In this document: positions 36,529-45,865 of the stretch, piece by piece
How the letters are laid out: each line of letters opens with the position of its first letter
Numbering within the stretch: position 1 is the stretch's first letter
Assembly: GCA_017617315.1 (NCBI GenBank)
Contig: JAFZWM010000042.1
Coordinates: 62,001-126,000 of the forward strand
Direction of reading: 5' to 3'
Length of the DNA: 64,000 bases
Source: Bacteroidaceae bacterium
Lineage (GTDB): Bacteria > Bacteroidota > Bacteroidia > Bacteroidales > Bacteroidaceae
Program-made: the position numbers and the translations under genes
Notes under the pieces: generated by a model
Databases searched by the model: none
What the model saw: the letters and a program-made list of their open reading frames with translations, nothing else
What the model was told of the DNA's origin: nothing

Positions 36529-38313
36529 TTACATTTGTGATACAGACATAATCTCTTTTATCTCCTCCGGATCAAGCAATGGTTTCATATCTTCCAGAGG
36601 CCTAGAAGCCATCTGTCCTTCAGGTGTCTTATAATTAGCCTGTCTAGGAACAATTGGTTGGTCTGGATCTACAATCACATTTACCAGCACAGGTCCGTCA
36701 TAGGCAAAAGCTTCCTTTATGACATCGTTCATTGATTCATGGTTACATATCTCGTATGTCTTTATACCATAAGCTTCAGCAACGCGCTTTATGCTACCAA
36801 CTGTTAAGCCAGACTCAGGACTGCATCCCATATAATGTTTGTCGAAGACATTTGTCTGAGTATTTCTAACTGTCGAATAACCTCGGTTATCCAAAATGAA
36901 TATCTTTAATGGCAGATTGTCCCTCTTAACAACTTCCAGTTCCTGAATATTCATCACAAAACCGCCATCGCCATTCACACAAACGACACGTTTACCTGTG
37001 GCATAGGCGCCTCCGATAGCAGCAGGAAGTCCATTACCCATTGAAGACAGACCTTTTGTAACATAGACTCCTTGTCCCTTCTTAACCTTAAATGCCTGTA
37101 TGGCTGCATCAACACATGTTCCAGCTCGACCTCCAACATAGATGTCACTCTCGGTCATTTGCGAAGAAACTGCATCCATAAGGTAATATGAATTAACAAA
37201 TTTTGAATTCTTTAGCCATTCTGGATTAAGCGACGGATACTTCTGATTCCATGACTTACATATAGAAATCCAGTCTGTAGTATCACCTATCTGAATATCA
37301 GTTCTTGCGCTCAATTTGTTGATGAAATCTCCAGCATCGCATCTTACCTTCAGATAAGGATGCAATGTTGGTTTGTCAAGCTCTGCCTGATCAATATCTA
37401 CCATCACATGCTTTGCATTCTTAGCATATCCTGCAAAATTGAAACCTGTCTGCAATAAAGCAAGACGAGTTCCAATGGTTATCAGAACGTCGGCGTTCTG
37501 AAGAACGAAATTAGCAGCTCTTTGACCAACGGCTCCCGGACGTCCCATATACAGAGGATGGTCATTTTCCAAGATATCCATTCCGTTCCAATGACATAAG
37601 GTTGGAATATTCAGTCTTTCGGCTAACTCGCGGAAACTCTGCTTGGCTTTTGCAATAGAAACTCCGGCTCCGACATAGAATACAGGTCTTTTTGCATTAT
37701 TCAATAGAGATACGACCTCGTCGATAGTCTTTTCAGAACAAGAATAATCATTCTTTTGAGGAATGTATGATCGTAATTCTTCTGGATTTACCTTACATGC
37801 CTGAACATCTACAGGAATATCTAACAAAACAGGACCCGGTCGACCTTCCTGTGCAATTGACACAGCCTTTTCAAGTTCAAATCTAATATCTTCAGGTTTC
37901 AACACCTGCACGCTGTACTTGGTTACAGGTTTAGCCATCTCTACAATACGAACTTCCTGAACGCCCAATTGTCTCAAGTTGGGATCTTGTGCAATATCAG
38001 CTCTTTTTACCTGACCTGTTATTACAAGAAGAGGAGTTGATTCTATCCATGCACATGCTACGCCTGTCAATGTATTTGTTGCACCTGGACCGCATGTTAC
38101 ACAAGCAACTCCCAAGTTGTTGGTGATTCTAGCATATGACTCGGCTGCAAATGCACAAGCTTGTTCATGAAGCATCCAAACCGGTTTTAGTCGTTTGGAA
38201 TAGCCAATAGAATCGTTGATATGCATAGCCATACCGCCCGGAAGCATGAATACATGCTTCACGCCACAGTTCTCCAAGAAATCAACAATATAATCTGAAA
38301 CCTTTATTTTCAT
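36529..38313 (-). CDS. Thiamine-diphosphate-dependent enzyme, acetolactate-synthase-like
   Basis: 594 residues if started at the ATG that overlaps the preceding stop (ATGA); two more residues from 38319 are possible. The three TPP-enzyme domains are present: PYR domain with LHEQACAFAAESYAR near 46-60 (activating glutamate), a central domain with YVGAGVSIAKAKQ near 215-227, and a PP domain with NGDGGFVMNIQELE near 439-452 for TPP/Mg binding. It resembles acetolactate synthase large subunits, but the CDP-sugar neighbours point to a YerE-like role, adding a two-carbon unit to a keto sugar. No small regulatory subunit gene is nearby. Confidence 0.82.
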   Translation of the reverse strand: MKIKVSDYIVDFLENCGVKHVFMLPGGMAMHINDSIGYSKRLKPVWMLHEQACAFAAESYARITNNLGVACVTCGPGATNTLTGVACAWIESTPLLVITGQVKRADIAQDPNLRQLGVQEVRIVEMAKPVTKYSVQVLKPEDIRFELEKAVSIAQEGRPGPVLLDIPVDVQACKVNPEELRSYIPQKNDYSCSEKTIDEVVSLLNNAKRPVFYVGAGVSIAKAKQSFRELAERLNIPTLCHWNGMDILENDHPLYMGRPGAVGQRAANFVLQNADVLITIGTRLALLQTGFNFAGYAKNAKHVMVDIDQAELDKPTLHPYLKVRCDAGDFINKLSARTDIQIGDTTDWISICKSWNQKYPSLNPEWLKNSKFVNSYYLMDAVSSQMTESDIYVGGRAGTCVDAAIQAFKVKKGQGVYVTKGLSSMGNGLPAAIGGAYATGKRVVCVNGDGGFVMNIQELEVVKRDNLPLKIFILDNRGYSTVRNTQTNVFDKHYMGCSPESGLTVGSIKRVAEAYGIKTYEICNHESMNDVIKEAFAYDGPVLVNVIVDPDQPIVPRQANYKTPEGQMASRPLEDMKPLLDPEEIKEIMSVSQM

Positions 38314-39203
38314 TTCCATCTTGCGTCAATATCTGATATATCAATTGTATCCTTTATTTGGTAATAATAATCATAAACCTGCTTCACGGCTTCCTCTATA
38401 GGAGTAAAACGTACAGAAAACTCACTCTTTATTCTGTCGTTTGACGCAGTGTATTCCAAGTTTAATCCTGGATTGTTTATTTCTTGTTCTTGATTTTTGC
38501 CTGTCAAATCAATAATAATCCTCGCAATATCAGAAAGAAGATAATTCTGATCCATGACTATATTATAGTCATGATAATTAAGATTATTACTGAGAGCATA
38601 ATCGAGAAGCGGCAAAATATCACTAATATCCACAAAACTAAAACGACAATCCTGTCGTAATTTTACAGGAAGTCCCTTGATAGCCTTTACGCAGAGATTA
38701 GATATCACATTCTTGGTGAAACGCTCGTACTTGTTAATCGTGCCAAAAAGCCTAAAGTTGTAGATATTACGGCTTGTCCTTGCAAAATCATTCATTATAT
38801 ACTTTGCAAGGCCATATTTATTTTTAGGAATGCTTCTTCCGAAGTCATCTTCAGAAACATTAACTATTGGTTGACTCTTATCAAACTCCGCTCCGCTGCC
38901 AAAATAAATCATTTTTTCAAATTTGTCACTTTGTGCAGCTAATGAATAGAACATTCGCAGATTACTCTCCAGTTCCTCATCAACAAAATGAGACTTGTCT
39001 ACCGATGTGGGACGAAATGTGGCACAATGGATAACATAGTCTATCTTGTTTTGAGTAAAATAAGAGGCAACGCTTGCATCATTTGTCAAGTCTAAGTCCC
39101 TGCTTCCGGGCGTAAACAGAACGTACTTATCGGCAAAGTACTCTTTTATCAACCTTCCAGTAATTCCATTAGGCCCAGCACCTGTTATAAGCAGTTTTTT
39201 CAT
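38310..39203 (-). CDS. NAD-dependent epimerase/dehydratase (SDR family)
   Basis: 297 residues. TGAGPNGITGRLI at 7-19 is the cofactor loop, YFGSGAEFDKS near 101-111 the serine region and YGLAKYIMNDF near 131-141 the YxxxK pair. It lies between rfbG (one-base overlap) and the TPP enzyme (ATGA overlap), so it probably acts on the CDP-4-keto sugar or on the product of the TPP enzyme. Reduction of a branched keto sugar is an inference. Confidence 0.8.
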   Translation of the reverse strand: MKKLLITGAGPNGITGRLIKEYFADKYVLFTPGSRDLDLTNDASVASYFTQNKIDYVIHCATFRPTSVDKSHFVDEELESNLRMFYSLAAQSDKFEKMIYFGSGAEFDKSQPIVNVSEDDFGRSIPKNKYGLAKYIMNDFARTSRNIYNFRLFGTINKYERFTKNVISNLCVKAIKGLPVKLRQDCRFSFVDISDILPLLDYALSNNLNYHDYNIVMDQNYLLSDIARIIIDLTGKNQEQEINNPGLNLEYTASNDRIKSEFSVRFTPIEEAVKQVYDYYYQIKDTIDISDIDARWK

Positions 39204-40279
39204 TACTTTAAGAACTCATTTATTTCATCAATACAGATGTCATAGACATCCTCGTTCTTATATCTCTTGTACCAACTTGATGTCAATACAGCACAACGCT
39301 TGGCGTCCAAGCGAGGCTTCCAGCCAAGGCGTGTCTTGGCCTTGGTGATATCGAGCATCAGCAAGTTGGCTTCGTGAAGCGCATTAGGGTCTGACACATC
39401 CTTCAGTTCTCCGAAACCGAAGTTTTCGACCATAGCCGTAGCAACATCCCAAACATTTAAGACACTCTCCTGCTCTGGTCCGAAGTTCCAGCCTTCGCAA
39501 TATTCTGTAGGATTTTCCCACATTTTCTGGGCTAGAAGCATATAACCACTCAGAGGTTCAAGAACATGCTCCCAAGGACGTACGGCTTTAGGACTGCGAA
39601 TCTCAATAGGCTTTCCAGCCTCCAAGGCACGGATACAATCTGGGATGATGCGGTCTTTAGACCAATCGCCACCGCCTATCACGTTTCCGGCACGAACACT
39701 TGCCAAACTTACATGATGTTTCTTTCCATAATCTTCGGGATTAAAGAAACTGCGTCTCCAACTCTGAATGGCAATCTCGCAAGCTCCCTTACTGCTGGAA
39801 TAAGGATCGTAACCACCAAATGGGTCGTTCTCCTTATAGCCAGTCATTTGTTCTTTATTGTCGTAGCATTTATCAGTGGTAATCATCACACCAACCTTTA
39901 CGCTTTGCGTTGCACGGATGGCTTCCATAATATTGATGGTTCCCATCACGTTGGTCTGATAAGTTTCTACAGGAATCTCATAGCTTAGACGAACCAAAGG
40001 CTGTGCAGCAAGATGAAAAACAATCTCAGGCTGATATTCGTTGAATATTTGCTTCATCTTCTCTCCATCACGGATATCGGCACGGATATCGGCCTTTATT
40101 TTCTGCCCGATGCCAGAAAGGACAAAATTATCCTTCTCTGAGTATGGTTCAAGTCCAACGCCTACCACCTCAGCACCAAGTTCATGAAGCCAGATAGACA
40201 GCCAACTGCCCTTAAAACCAGTGTGGCCAGTTACAAGAACGCGTTTGCCCTTATAGAAGTTATTAAAAATATCAATCAT
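39203..40279 (-). CDS. rfbG: CDP-glucose 4,6-dehydratase
   Basis: 358 residues from the ATG at 40279, five bases after rfbF; the longer version from 40321 overlaps rfbF and adds residues unlike the family. VTGHTGFKGSWL near 15-26 is the RfbG cofactor loop, ITTDKCYDN near 129-137 and YSSSKGACE near 155-163 contain the Thr-Asp-Lys and YxxxK catalytic residues. It converts CDP-glucose to CDP-4-keto-6-deoxyglucose. Confidence 0.93.
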   Translation of the reverse strand: MIDIFNNFYKGKRVLVTGHTGFKGSWLSIWLHELGAEVVGVGLEPYSEKDNFVLSGIGQKIKADIRADIRDGEKMKQIFNEYQPEIVFHLAAQPLVRLSYEIPVETYQTNVMGTINIMEAIRATQSVKVGVMITTDKCYDNKEQMTGYKENDPFGGYDPYSSSKGACEIAIQSWRRSFFNPEDYGKKHHVSLASVRAGNVIGGGDWSKDRIIPDCIRALEAGKPIEIRSPKAVRPWEHVLEPLSGYMLLAQKMWENPTEYCEGWNFGPEQESVLNVWDVATAMVENFGFGELKDVSDPNALHEANLLMLDITKAKTRLGWKPRLDAKRCAVLTSSWYKRYKNEDVYDICIDEINEFLK

Positions 40280-40284
40280 ACAAA

Positions 40285-41079
40285 TTATATTTGAGGTACA
40301 ACACGTTCCCACTTCTTCCACGGAGCATTACCTGCTTGCAGTAATCTCTCAAGCATATTCTTTTCACGGATGTTGTCCATGCACTGCCAAAAACCTTCGT
40401 GAATGTATGACATTAGTTCTCCATTAGCAACCAGCGTCTCAAGCGGCTTGCGCTCAAAAATACAGTCGTCACCGTCAAGCAAATCAAAAACAGATGGTTC
40501 AAGAACCATATAGCCGGCATTTATCGGAGAGCCATCCACCTGATTCTTCTCTCGAAACGCCTTAACTGCACCATTCTTGATATCCAAAACACCCTTTTCC
40601 TGCATCATCTTAACAGCTGTCAAAGTTGCGGTCTTGCCATGACTTTTATGGAATTCCAAAAGTTTGTTGATGTCAACATCACATACACCATCGCCATAGG
40701 TCATCATAAAAGTCTCGTTTCCGACGTACTCTTGCACTCGCTTGATGCGTCCACCAGTCATGGTATTATAACCTGTATCAACCACAGTAACTTTCCATGG
40801 TTCAAGTTTGCTTTGATGCACTGTCATCTCGTTCTTTCCGTCACGAAAATCAAAACTCACATCACTGTTGTGCAAGAAATAGTTTGCAAACCATTCTTTT
40901 ATATACTCCTGCTTATATCCGGCACAAACAATGAATTCATTATGTCCGTAGTAGGCATACTCCTTCATAATGTGCCACAGAATAGGCATTCCACCTATTT
41001 CGATCATGGGCTTTGGCTTAAACACCGACTCCTCAGAAATGCGGGAGCCAAAACCACCAGCTAACAATACAACTTTCAT
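40285..41079 (-). CDS. rfbF: Glucose-1-phosphate cytidylyltransferase
   Basis: 264 residues. LLAGGFGSRISEES at 4-17 is the nucleotide loop with the RfbF-type sequence after the arginine; KPKPMIEIGGMPILWHIM follows, and MTYGDGVCDVD near 130-140 holds the metal-binding aspartate. It makes CDP-glucose from CTP and glucose-1-phosphate and feeds RfbG, five bases downstream. The pair defines the start of a CDP-sugar cassette inside the locus. Confidence 0.95.
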   Translation of the reverse strand: MKVVLLAGGFGSRISEESVFKPKPMIEIGGMPILWHIMKEYAYYGHNEFIVCAGYKQEYIKEWFANYFLHNSDVSFDFRDGKNEMTVHQSKLEPWKVTVVDTGYNTMTGGRIKRVQEYVGNETFMMTYGDGVCDVDINKLLEFHKSHGKTATLTAVKMMQEKGVLDIKNGAVKAFREKNQVDGSPINAGYMVLEPSVFDLLDGDDCIFERKPLETLVANGELMSYIHEGFWQCMDNIREKNMLERLLQAGNAPWKKWERVVPQI

Positions 41080-41164
41080 ATATTTCCGTTTTCCATAAAT
41101 TCAGCAACAATTGCTGCCATTGTATCCTTTTCTCTTGGACTCTAATCTGTTATTTGTAAGAGCG

Positions 41165-42262
41165 TTAGTTTCTTATCATCATGTCCAACAGTTTTATTGA
41201 ACGTTCACGCTCATTAGCAATAATTTCGTTAACTTGATTATAGTCAATCTCACGTTCTACCACTGAAAAATCACTCAAGTCTGTAATAATTCGATCCTCC
41301 AAATGTGTCATTTCAAGAATGCTCTTTATTCTCGTTCCCGTACCATCATTCGGTAGAATTACCGAGAATTTCTTATTGAACAAAATTGCAAACACCGTTC
41401 CATGAAAAGAATCAGTAACAAAATACTTGCAATGTTTTATAGTCTTGATGTAATCTTTTATTTCTGGAGCAAAGATTTTATCGCCTCCCGAAATCAGATG
41501 ATGCCATGTCGCTGACATTGTTGCATATCTTATATTCCTGTTTTTAGAGAAGTTCTTAACATACTTTCTCAACTCGGGATTGTTGTGCAAATAGTACACT
41601 AACAATTTGTCATTACATGCAGTATTATCATTCTTTTCTTCAATAAATTCGTTCCACTCTGTCATTGTCAATAACAAAACAGGGTCTAGCACCACTCCAA
41701 GACAATCTATTCCCATCTTGTTAAGCAAATCGACAGCCGTATTTTCTCTGACTGTTATATGACTATATTGCTTCAGCCATTTTGTATATTTATCAAAATA
41801 CTTTTCGTCAATATCTGTTTTTCCAAAGCTTGCAGAATATGCAATTTTCTTCCCCTCCTTTACAAAAGGTAAGAAATATGTTTCATCATATCTGTCTATT
41901 CCCCAAACTTGGTCACTTCCAGTAACGAAGCAATCAGCCTTCAAGCCAACTATCTCATTACAAGAATAATACGCATTCGTCAGTTTCAAATAACGTCCAC
42001 GCATTTGTTCGAACTTCTTTTCCACATTACGATGCTCGAAACTGATAAAGAATGCTCGCAACACACTGAAAAAAACGTTTTTTATTCCTGAACTTAATTT
42101 AATCTGTCTTAACAAATTCCTTAAAGAATATGCACTCTGACGTCTATAATCTATGATATATGCATTATGTCCTAATTTCTCAAGGATTCTGATTGTTGCA
42201 AATGCCTGCAACACAGAACCATAATTAATCGGGGCATGCCTTGTTATTACTTTTATTTCCAT
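41165..42262 (-). CDS. Polysaccharide pyruvyl transferase family protein
   Basis: 365 residues. TGSDQVWGID near 114-123 and VTDSFHGTVFAI near 282-293 are the two hallmark motifs of the family, which has a GT-B-like fold. Proven members transfer pyruvate from PEP to form ketals on sugars, but many capsule-locus members are uncharacterised. It follows an F420-hydrogenase-beta-like gene after 4 bases, the same order as in two other pairs in this locus. Confidence 0.85.
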   Translation of the reverse strand: MEIKVITRHAPINYGSVLQAFATIRILEKLGHNAYIIDYRRQSAYSLRNLLRQIKLSSGIKNVFFSVLRAFFISFEHRNVEKKFEQMRGRYLKLTNAYYSCNEIVGLKADCFVTGSDQVWGIDRYDETYFLPFVKEGKKIAYSASFGKTDIDEKYFDKYTKWLKQYSHITVRENTAVDLLNKMGIDCLGVVLDPVLLLTMTEWNEFIEEKNDNTACNDKLLVYYLHNNPELRKYVKNFSKNRNIRYATMSATWHHLISGGDKIFAPEIKDYIKTIKHCKYFVTDSFHGTVFAILFNKKFSVILPNDGTGTRIKSILEMTHLEDRIITDLSDFSVVEREIDYNQVNEIIANERERSIKLLDMMIRN

Positions 42263-42266
42263 ATGA

Positions 42267-43436
42267 TCAGAACAAGCGATTTATAACTTTATAAAATAAT
42301 TTTGGCATCCTTGGCAACGATGTTAGGATTCGTTCCAAAAGTAATCTTTTTCTGACAATATCATCGCCTTTCTTCCTTAAATCATCACTTACAGCCTCTC
42401 CTCTGAAATAAGGAATGAACTTATTTTTCTCGTTAAGCACACTTATTGACAAAGCAGGGGTTACATCAGATACACTTTTCGCGTTATAATCAAGATAAGA
42501 AGACAATGCTTGCAGCAGAATTTGTCCACCTTCCGAATTTACAGAAAAGAGGCTTTGACCTGATTTTCTGTCTACATTAAGCCACCACGGATCCATTACT
42601 GTTATATCTGTGTCTTCTCCGTAAGGATTACCACAAATATGACATCCGGGAACACACCACAGTTTTTTTCCAAATGGTAATGTAGCAGCTTTCTCCCACG
42701 GTATTTTTTTATCATTAAACTTACATCTTCCCGGCCACCCGTTGCCACGATACTCAACAGCCCTCAAATCGTCAATATTTCTTAGCTTCTCGCCAGCCAT
42801 TTTTGCAATAAAGCGTGTTGAATCGAAAGTCTTCTGCTGCTTACAGAAAATACAGATGCTATACAATTCAGAACATTGCTTTCTTGCATATTTTGACAGA
42901 GCCGACAACTGACAAGCTGTTCCTATAATCAGAAGTCTCTTACAATCACGGATCTGTTCCATATTCAAATTTAACGGTACTGAATGATATACAGAATTGG
43001 GAATGTCTGTATAATCTGGGATGTCTGCAGAGGTGAATAAATGTCCCTCAGCAAAAGGGTATTTGTTTGTCTTTCTTAACGTATAAACCCCATCAAAAAA
43101 GCCAGACTTCAAGCCTTCGACAATTATTGTTTTAACAACTCCTCCCGAAGTAGATTTGGTTCTTACTACATCATCCTTACTATGCCCCAAATAAAAACTG
43201 CGAGAGTTTATCAATCCGTTTATATCATCAACTTGCGTATCTTTATTAGCAGGACATATGTTATAGCAATGTCCACACTTTACGCATCTGTCCTGATTTA
43301 TCGTTATGTCAAGCAAACCTGTATTACTGTTCGTACCCCACTCTATTGCATTCTTCTTGCAAACAGAAATACACGAACCGCACTGCTGACATCTTGTTAA
43401 GTCTACCTGGATTTTATCTGACGCCCTAACTATCAT
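42267..43436 (-). CDS. F420-hydrogenase/dehydrogenase beta-subunit-like Fe-S flavoprotein
   Basis: 389 residues. Two 4Fe-4S motifs CxxCxxCxxxC occupy C16-C26 and C51-C61. TKSTSGGVVKTII near 93-105 and TACQLSALSKYARK near 173-186 belong to the FrhB/FpoF-type flavin domain, with additional cysteines in VPGCHICGNPYGED. These proteins bind FAD; members in capsule loci are not known to use F420, which Bacteroidetes do not make as far as is established. It is the first gene of an FrhB-PPT pair. Confidence 0.85.
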   Translation of the reverse strand: MIVRASDKIQVDLTRCQQCGSCISVCKKNAIEWGTNSNTGLLDITINQDRCVKCGHCYNICPANKDTQVDDINGLINSRSFYLGHSKDDVVRTKSTSGGVVKTIIVEGLKSGFFDGVYTLRKTNKYPFAEGHLFTSADIPDYTDIPNSVYHSVPLNLNMEQIRDCKRLLIIGTACQLSALSKYARKQCSELYSICIFCKQQKTFDSTRFIAKMAGEKLRNIDDLRAVEYRGNGWPGRCKFNDKKIPWEKAATLPFGKKLWCVPGCHICGNPYGEDTDITVMDPWWLNVDRKSGQSLFSVNSEGGQILLQALSSYLDYNAKSVSDVTPALSISVLNEKNKFIPYFRGEAVSDDLRKKGDDIVRKRLLLERILTSLPRMPKLFYKVINRLF

Positions 43437-43445
43437 GAAAATCTG

Positions 43446-44603
43446 TTACTTTGTGTTCAACGCTTCTTTCAGATAGTTCCACATTCTGTTTCTGTACACA
43501 TCCAACTTCTCATACACATCAGTCCATGCTATAGGCTCGTCGATAATAGCGGCAATGTCCGAGTCTGCATTAACTCGTCTTTTCTGAAGTCCTAAGTTTC
43601 CACAAACAGTATCAATACGTGAATTCTTTGACGCACCAGATGATGAAGAATAGCGGTTTAGTATCACAAATTTTTTCTGATTTATAATGCTAAACGCACA
43701 TCCGTGGAAAGAGTCTGTAACAATGTATTCTGCCCCACGAATAATATTAAGAAATTTATTCGGATCGACATCAAAAGGAGTTATATCACCGAAATCTTCA
43801 TCACATTCAACGTACTGATCCAAGAATTTCAGAAATACGACCTTCATATTCTTCTGCTTTGCAAATTTCTTTACAGCCTCACGATGACTGCTGTTGGCTC
43901 CCAGGAAATAACAGAATATATAAGGTTCGTCATATATCTTTTCAACTGGGACCATTTCAGCCCATTGTTCCTTGTCAAAACCGAACACAGGATCCATCAA
44001 AACAGGAACGTCTCTACCGGTCAGTTCTTTTACAATCTCTGCGCCTCGGTTTTCACGACAACTGACGTATTCTATTCTGTTGATATACCGAGCTGTCCCC
44101 TTCTTCTGATAAGAAGGTATATTGTCAACTCCAAAACTTGATGCGAATGAAACCTTGCGCACATTATCAGGAACGAACATCAAGTTGTAAAAATCTGTTC
44201 CATATCCCGATGGCGACCACAACTGATCGCTGCATGTCATAACAGCGTCGAATTTCTTCGCAATATTTTGAATATCCTTGAAATAGGCTCCATAGACATC
44301 GTATCTGTCAAAATGATTTTCATCATATTTTTTGAAAATATCACTACGCAGTTTCAAAAGAGGAGTCCATTTCGGATGTTTCTTGTAAATCCTGTTACGA
44401 CTCCAGTTCTCAATCAAATCCTGGCGAAAACTGGAACAAAGAAAAAATTTAGGCAAAGATTTTATTTTGAACCACAGACCTGCTCTTCCATAATGAATCA
44501 CCCTACACTCATGACCCAAATTTTCAGTCATACGTATAGTTGCCAGTGCCTGCAACTTACTACCGTAATTAGCATTTTCACATTTTATACACAAACCAAT
44601 CAT
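43446..44603 (-). CDS. Polysaccharide pyruvyl transferase family protein
   Basis: 385 residues from the ATG at 44603; a TTG two codons upstream is less likely. MTCSDQLWSPSG near 121-132 and VTDSFHGCAFSI near 295-306 are the family motifs. It starts 7 bases after the F420-beta-like gene at 44611 and is followed after 9 bases by the next F420-beta-like gene, so two complete pairs stand back to back. It resembles the protein at 41165 but is clearly diverged, which suggests a different acceptor. Confidence 0.84.
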   Translation of the reverse strand: MIGLCIKCENANYGSKLQALATIRMTENLGHECRVIHYGRAGLWFKIKSLPKFFLCSSFRQDLIENWSRNRIYKKHPKWTPLLKLRSDIFKKYDENHFDRYDVYGAYFKDIQNIAKKFDAVMTCSDQLWSPSGYGTDFYNLMFVPDNVRKVSFASSFGVDNIPSYQKKGTARYINRIEYVSCRENRGAEIVKELTGRDVPVLMDPVFGFDKEQWAEMVPVEKIYDEPYIFCYFLGANSSHREAVKKFAKQKNMKVVFLKFLDQYVECDEDFGDITPFDVDPNKFLNIIRGAEYIVTDSFHGCAFSIINQKKFVILNRYSSSSGASKNSRIDTVCGNLGLQKRRVNADSDIAAIIDEPIAWTDVYEKLDVYRNRMWNYLKEALNTK

Positions 44604-44610
44604 ATCCAAA

Positions 44611-45864
44611 TTACTTTCCTTTATTTATTATTTCCAAAGCCCACCAGATTTTCTTGTGTCTGCCAATGAATCTTTGTGCATGACACACTAAAACTGCAAT
44701 ATAATCTTTTAACATTGGTTTTTCAAATTCTTTATCATAAACAGGAGTTTTCCTGCCTATCATTTTATCCATCACAACCACAACTGCAGCTTTTCGTTTC
44801 TTTGGATACAACATGACCTTCTGGCTTTCGTTGAGCGTATGTGCATCCAGCTCATCCATTTTTATATATCCTTCGTCAGCAGCCGTTCTGAATAAATTCT
44901 CCCAATATTCACTTCTTGTAATCCAAGAACTTATTCCAATTTTATCATCAGAATAAGGCTTTATATGAATGTCACCAAAGCACACATCTCCAAGTTCGCC
45001 ATAATGGTCGATACATGACAAACAACGATGCGGTTTGAAGAAACTACGCAACAGTGGTCCGTAGAATGTTGTAAACGGCACTTTGACATGCTTTTCGGAA
45101 GAACCATCAACAGTATCTATTGTTAAATATCCAAGGCAACCATTATCGCGGTACTGGAAATTATTTATATTCTCTCTGACAACACCATAGTGTTTGAAAA
45201 TATAATCTTGAGAATAAAAATTTCTTCCCGAAGAACAATATATTGCAAAATATCCGACAATCTTTTCACGGAATTTACGATCTATTGATGCGCGTTTTCT
45301 CAAGCCTTGGATATGGCAAGGAACACCAACTATTACGTATCTGTTTCCTTCGGCCTTGATGATTTCGTTTCCGATTTTATTGAGTGCTACTGGACAATAC
45401 TTGGAACTGCGCGCAGCAATAACATCTTCACGAGTCTTTGCTATATAAGAGTATGGCGTAATTTTGTCTTTGTCAAACCCGGTTACAACAGCACCATCTA
45501 TAATCTTATTCTCCAATAAAAATATCAGGAACTGACTAACCATACCACCACTTGCCGAATGATATCGAATATCTTCGTCAAGACTACACCCTGTATGCAG
45601 TCCGACATAGCGTCCTATATATTTATCTTCTTTTACCGATTCCTCAACAAATAAATCCTTCGCCCGCTGTGTTAAGTCACACCCTACTCCCGGACATACC
45701 TTCAGACATCTACTGCATTTATCACCCAAACACAAACTTTCGTCTATTACTGGCTTGTACTCTCCATCTATACGCTTGATGGTTATGGCTGATTTAAGAC
45801 AAACGTCCTCGCATATGCCACAACCTGTACACAATTTATTGCTATAGGTATAGTTTACATTCAT
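44611..45864 (-). CDS. F420-hydrogenase/dehydrogenase beta-subunit-like Fe-S flavoprotein
   Basis: 417 residues with two Fe-S clusters: C12-C22 in CTGCGICEDVC, and C45-x4-C50-x2-C53-x3-C57, where the first spacing is longer than usual. HSASGGMVSQFLIF near 109-122 and VGVPCHIQGLRKRA near 177-190 belong to the flavin domain. It follows a GT2 gene after one base and precedes its pyruvyltransferase-like partner. Confidence 0.84.
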   Translation of the reverse strand: MNVNYTYSNKLCTGCGICEDVCLKSAITIKRIDGEYKPVIDESLCLGDKCSRCLKVCPGVGCDLTQRAKDLFVEESVKEDKYIGRYVGLHTGCSLDEDIRYHSASGGMVSQFLIFLLENKIIDGAVVTGFDKDKITPYSYIAKTREDVIAARSSKYCPVALNKIGNEIIKAEGNRYVIVGVPCHIQGLRKRASIDRKFREKIVGYFAIYCSSGRNFYSQDYIFKHYGVVRENINNFQYRDNGCLGYLTIDTVDGSSEKHVKVPFTTFYGPLLRSFFKPHRCLSCIDHYGELGDVCFGDIHIKPYSDDKIGISSWITRSEYWENLFRTAADEGYIKMDELDAHTLNESQKVMLYPKKRKAAVVVVMDKMIGRKTPVYDKEFEKPMLKDYIAVLVCHAQRFIGRHKKIWWALEIINKGK

Positions 45865-45865
45865 A

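Noticed and set aside
36529-38313. Housekeeping acetolactate synthase (ilvB)
   Set aside because: No small subunit or other branched-chain amino-acid genes are nearby, and the gene is coupled by overlap to a sugar SDR gene in a CDP-sugar cassette. It cannot be fully excluded from sequence alone.
42267-43436. True F420-dependent hydrogenase or archaeal-type methanogenesis gene
   Set aside because: No hydrogenase large or small subunit and no F420 biosynthesis genes are present; the capsule context fits the polysaccharide-linked branch of the family.
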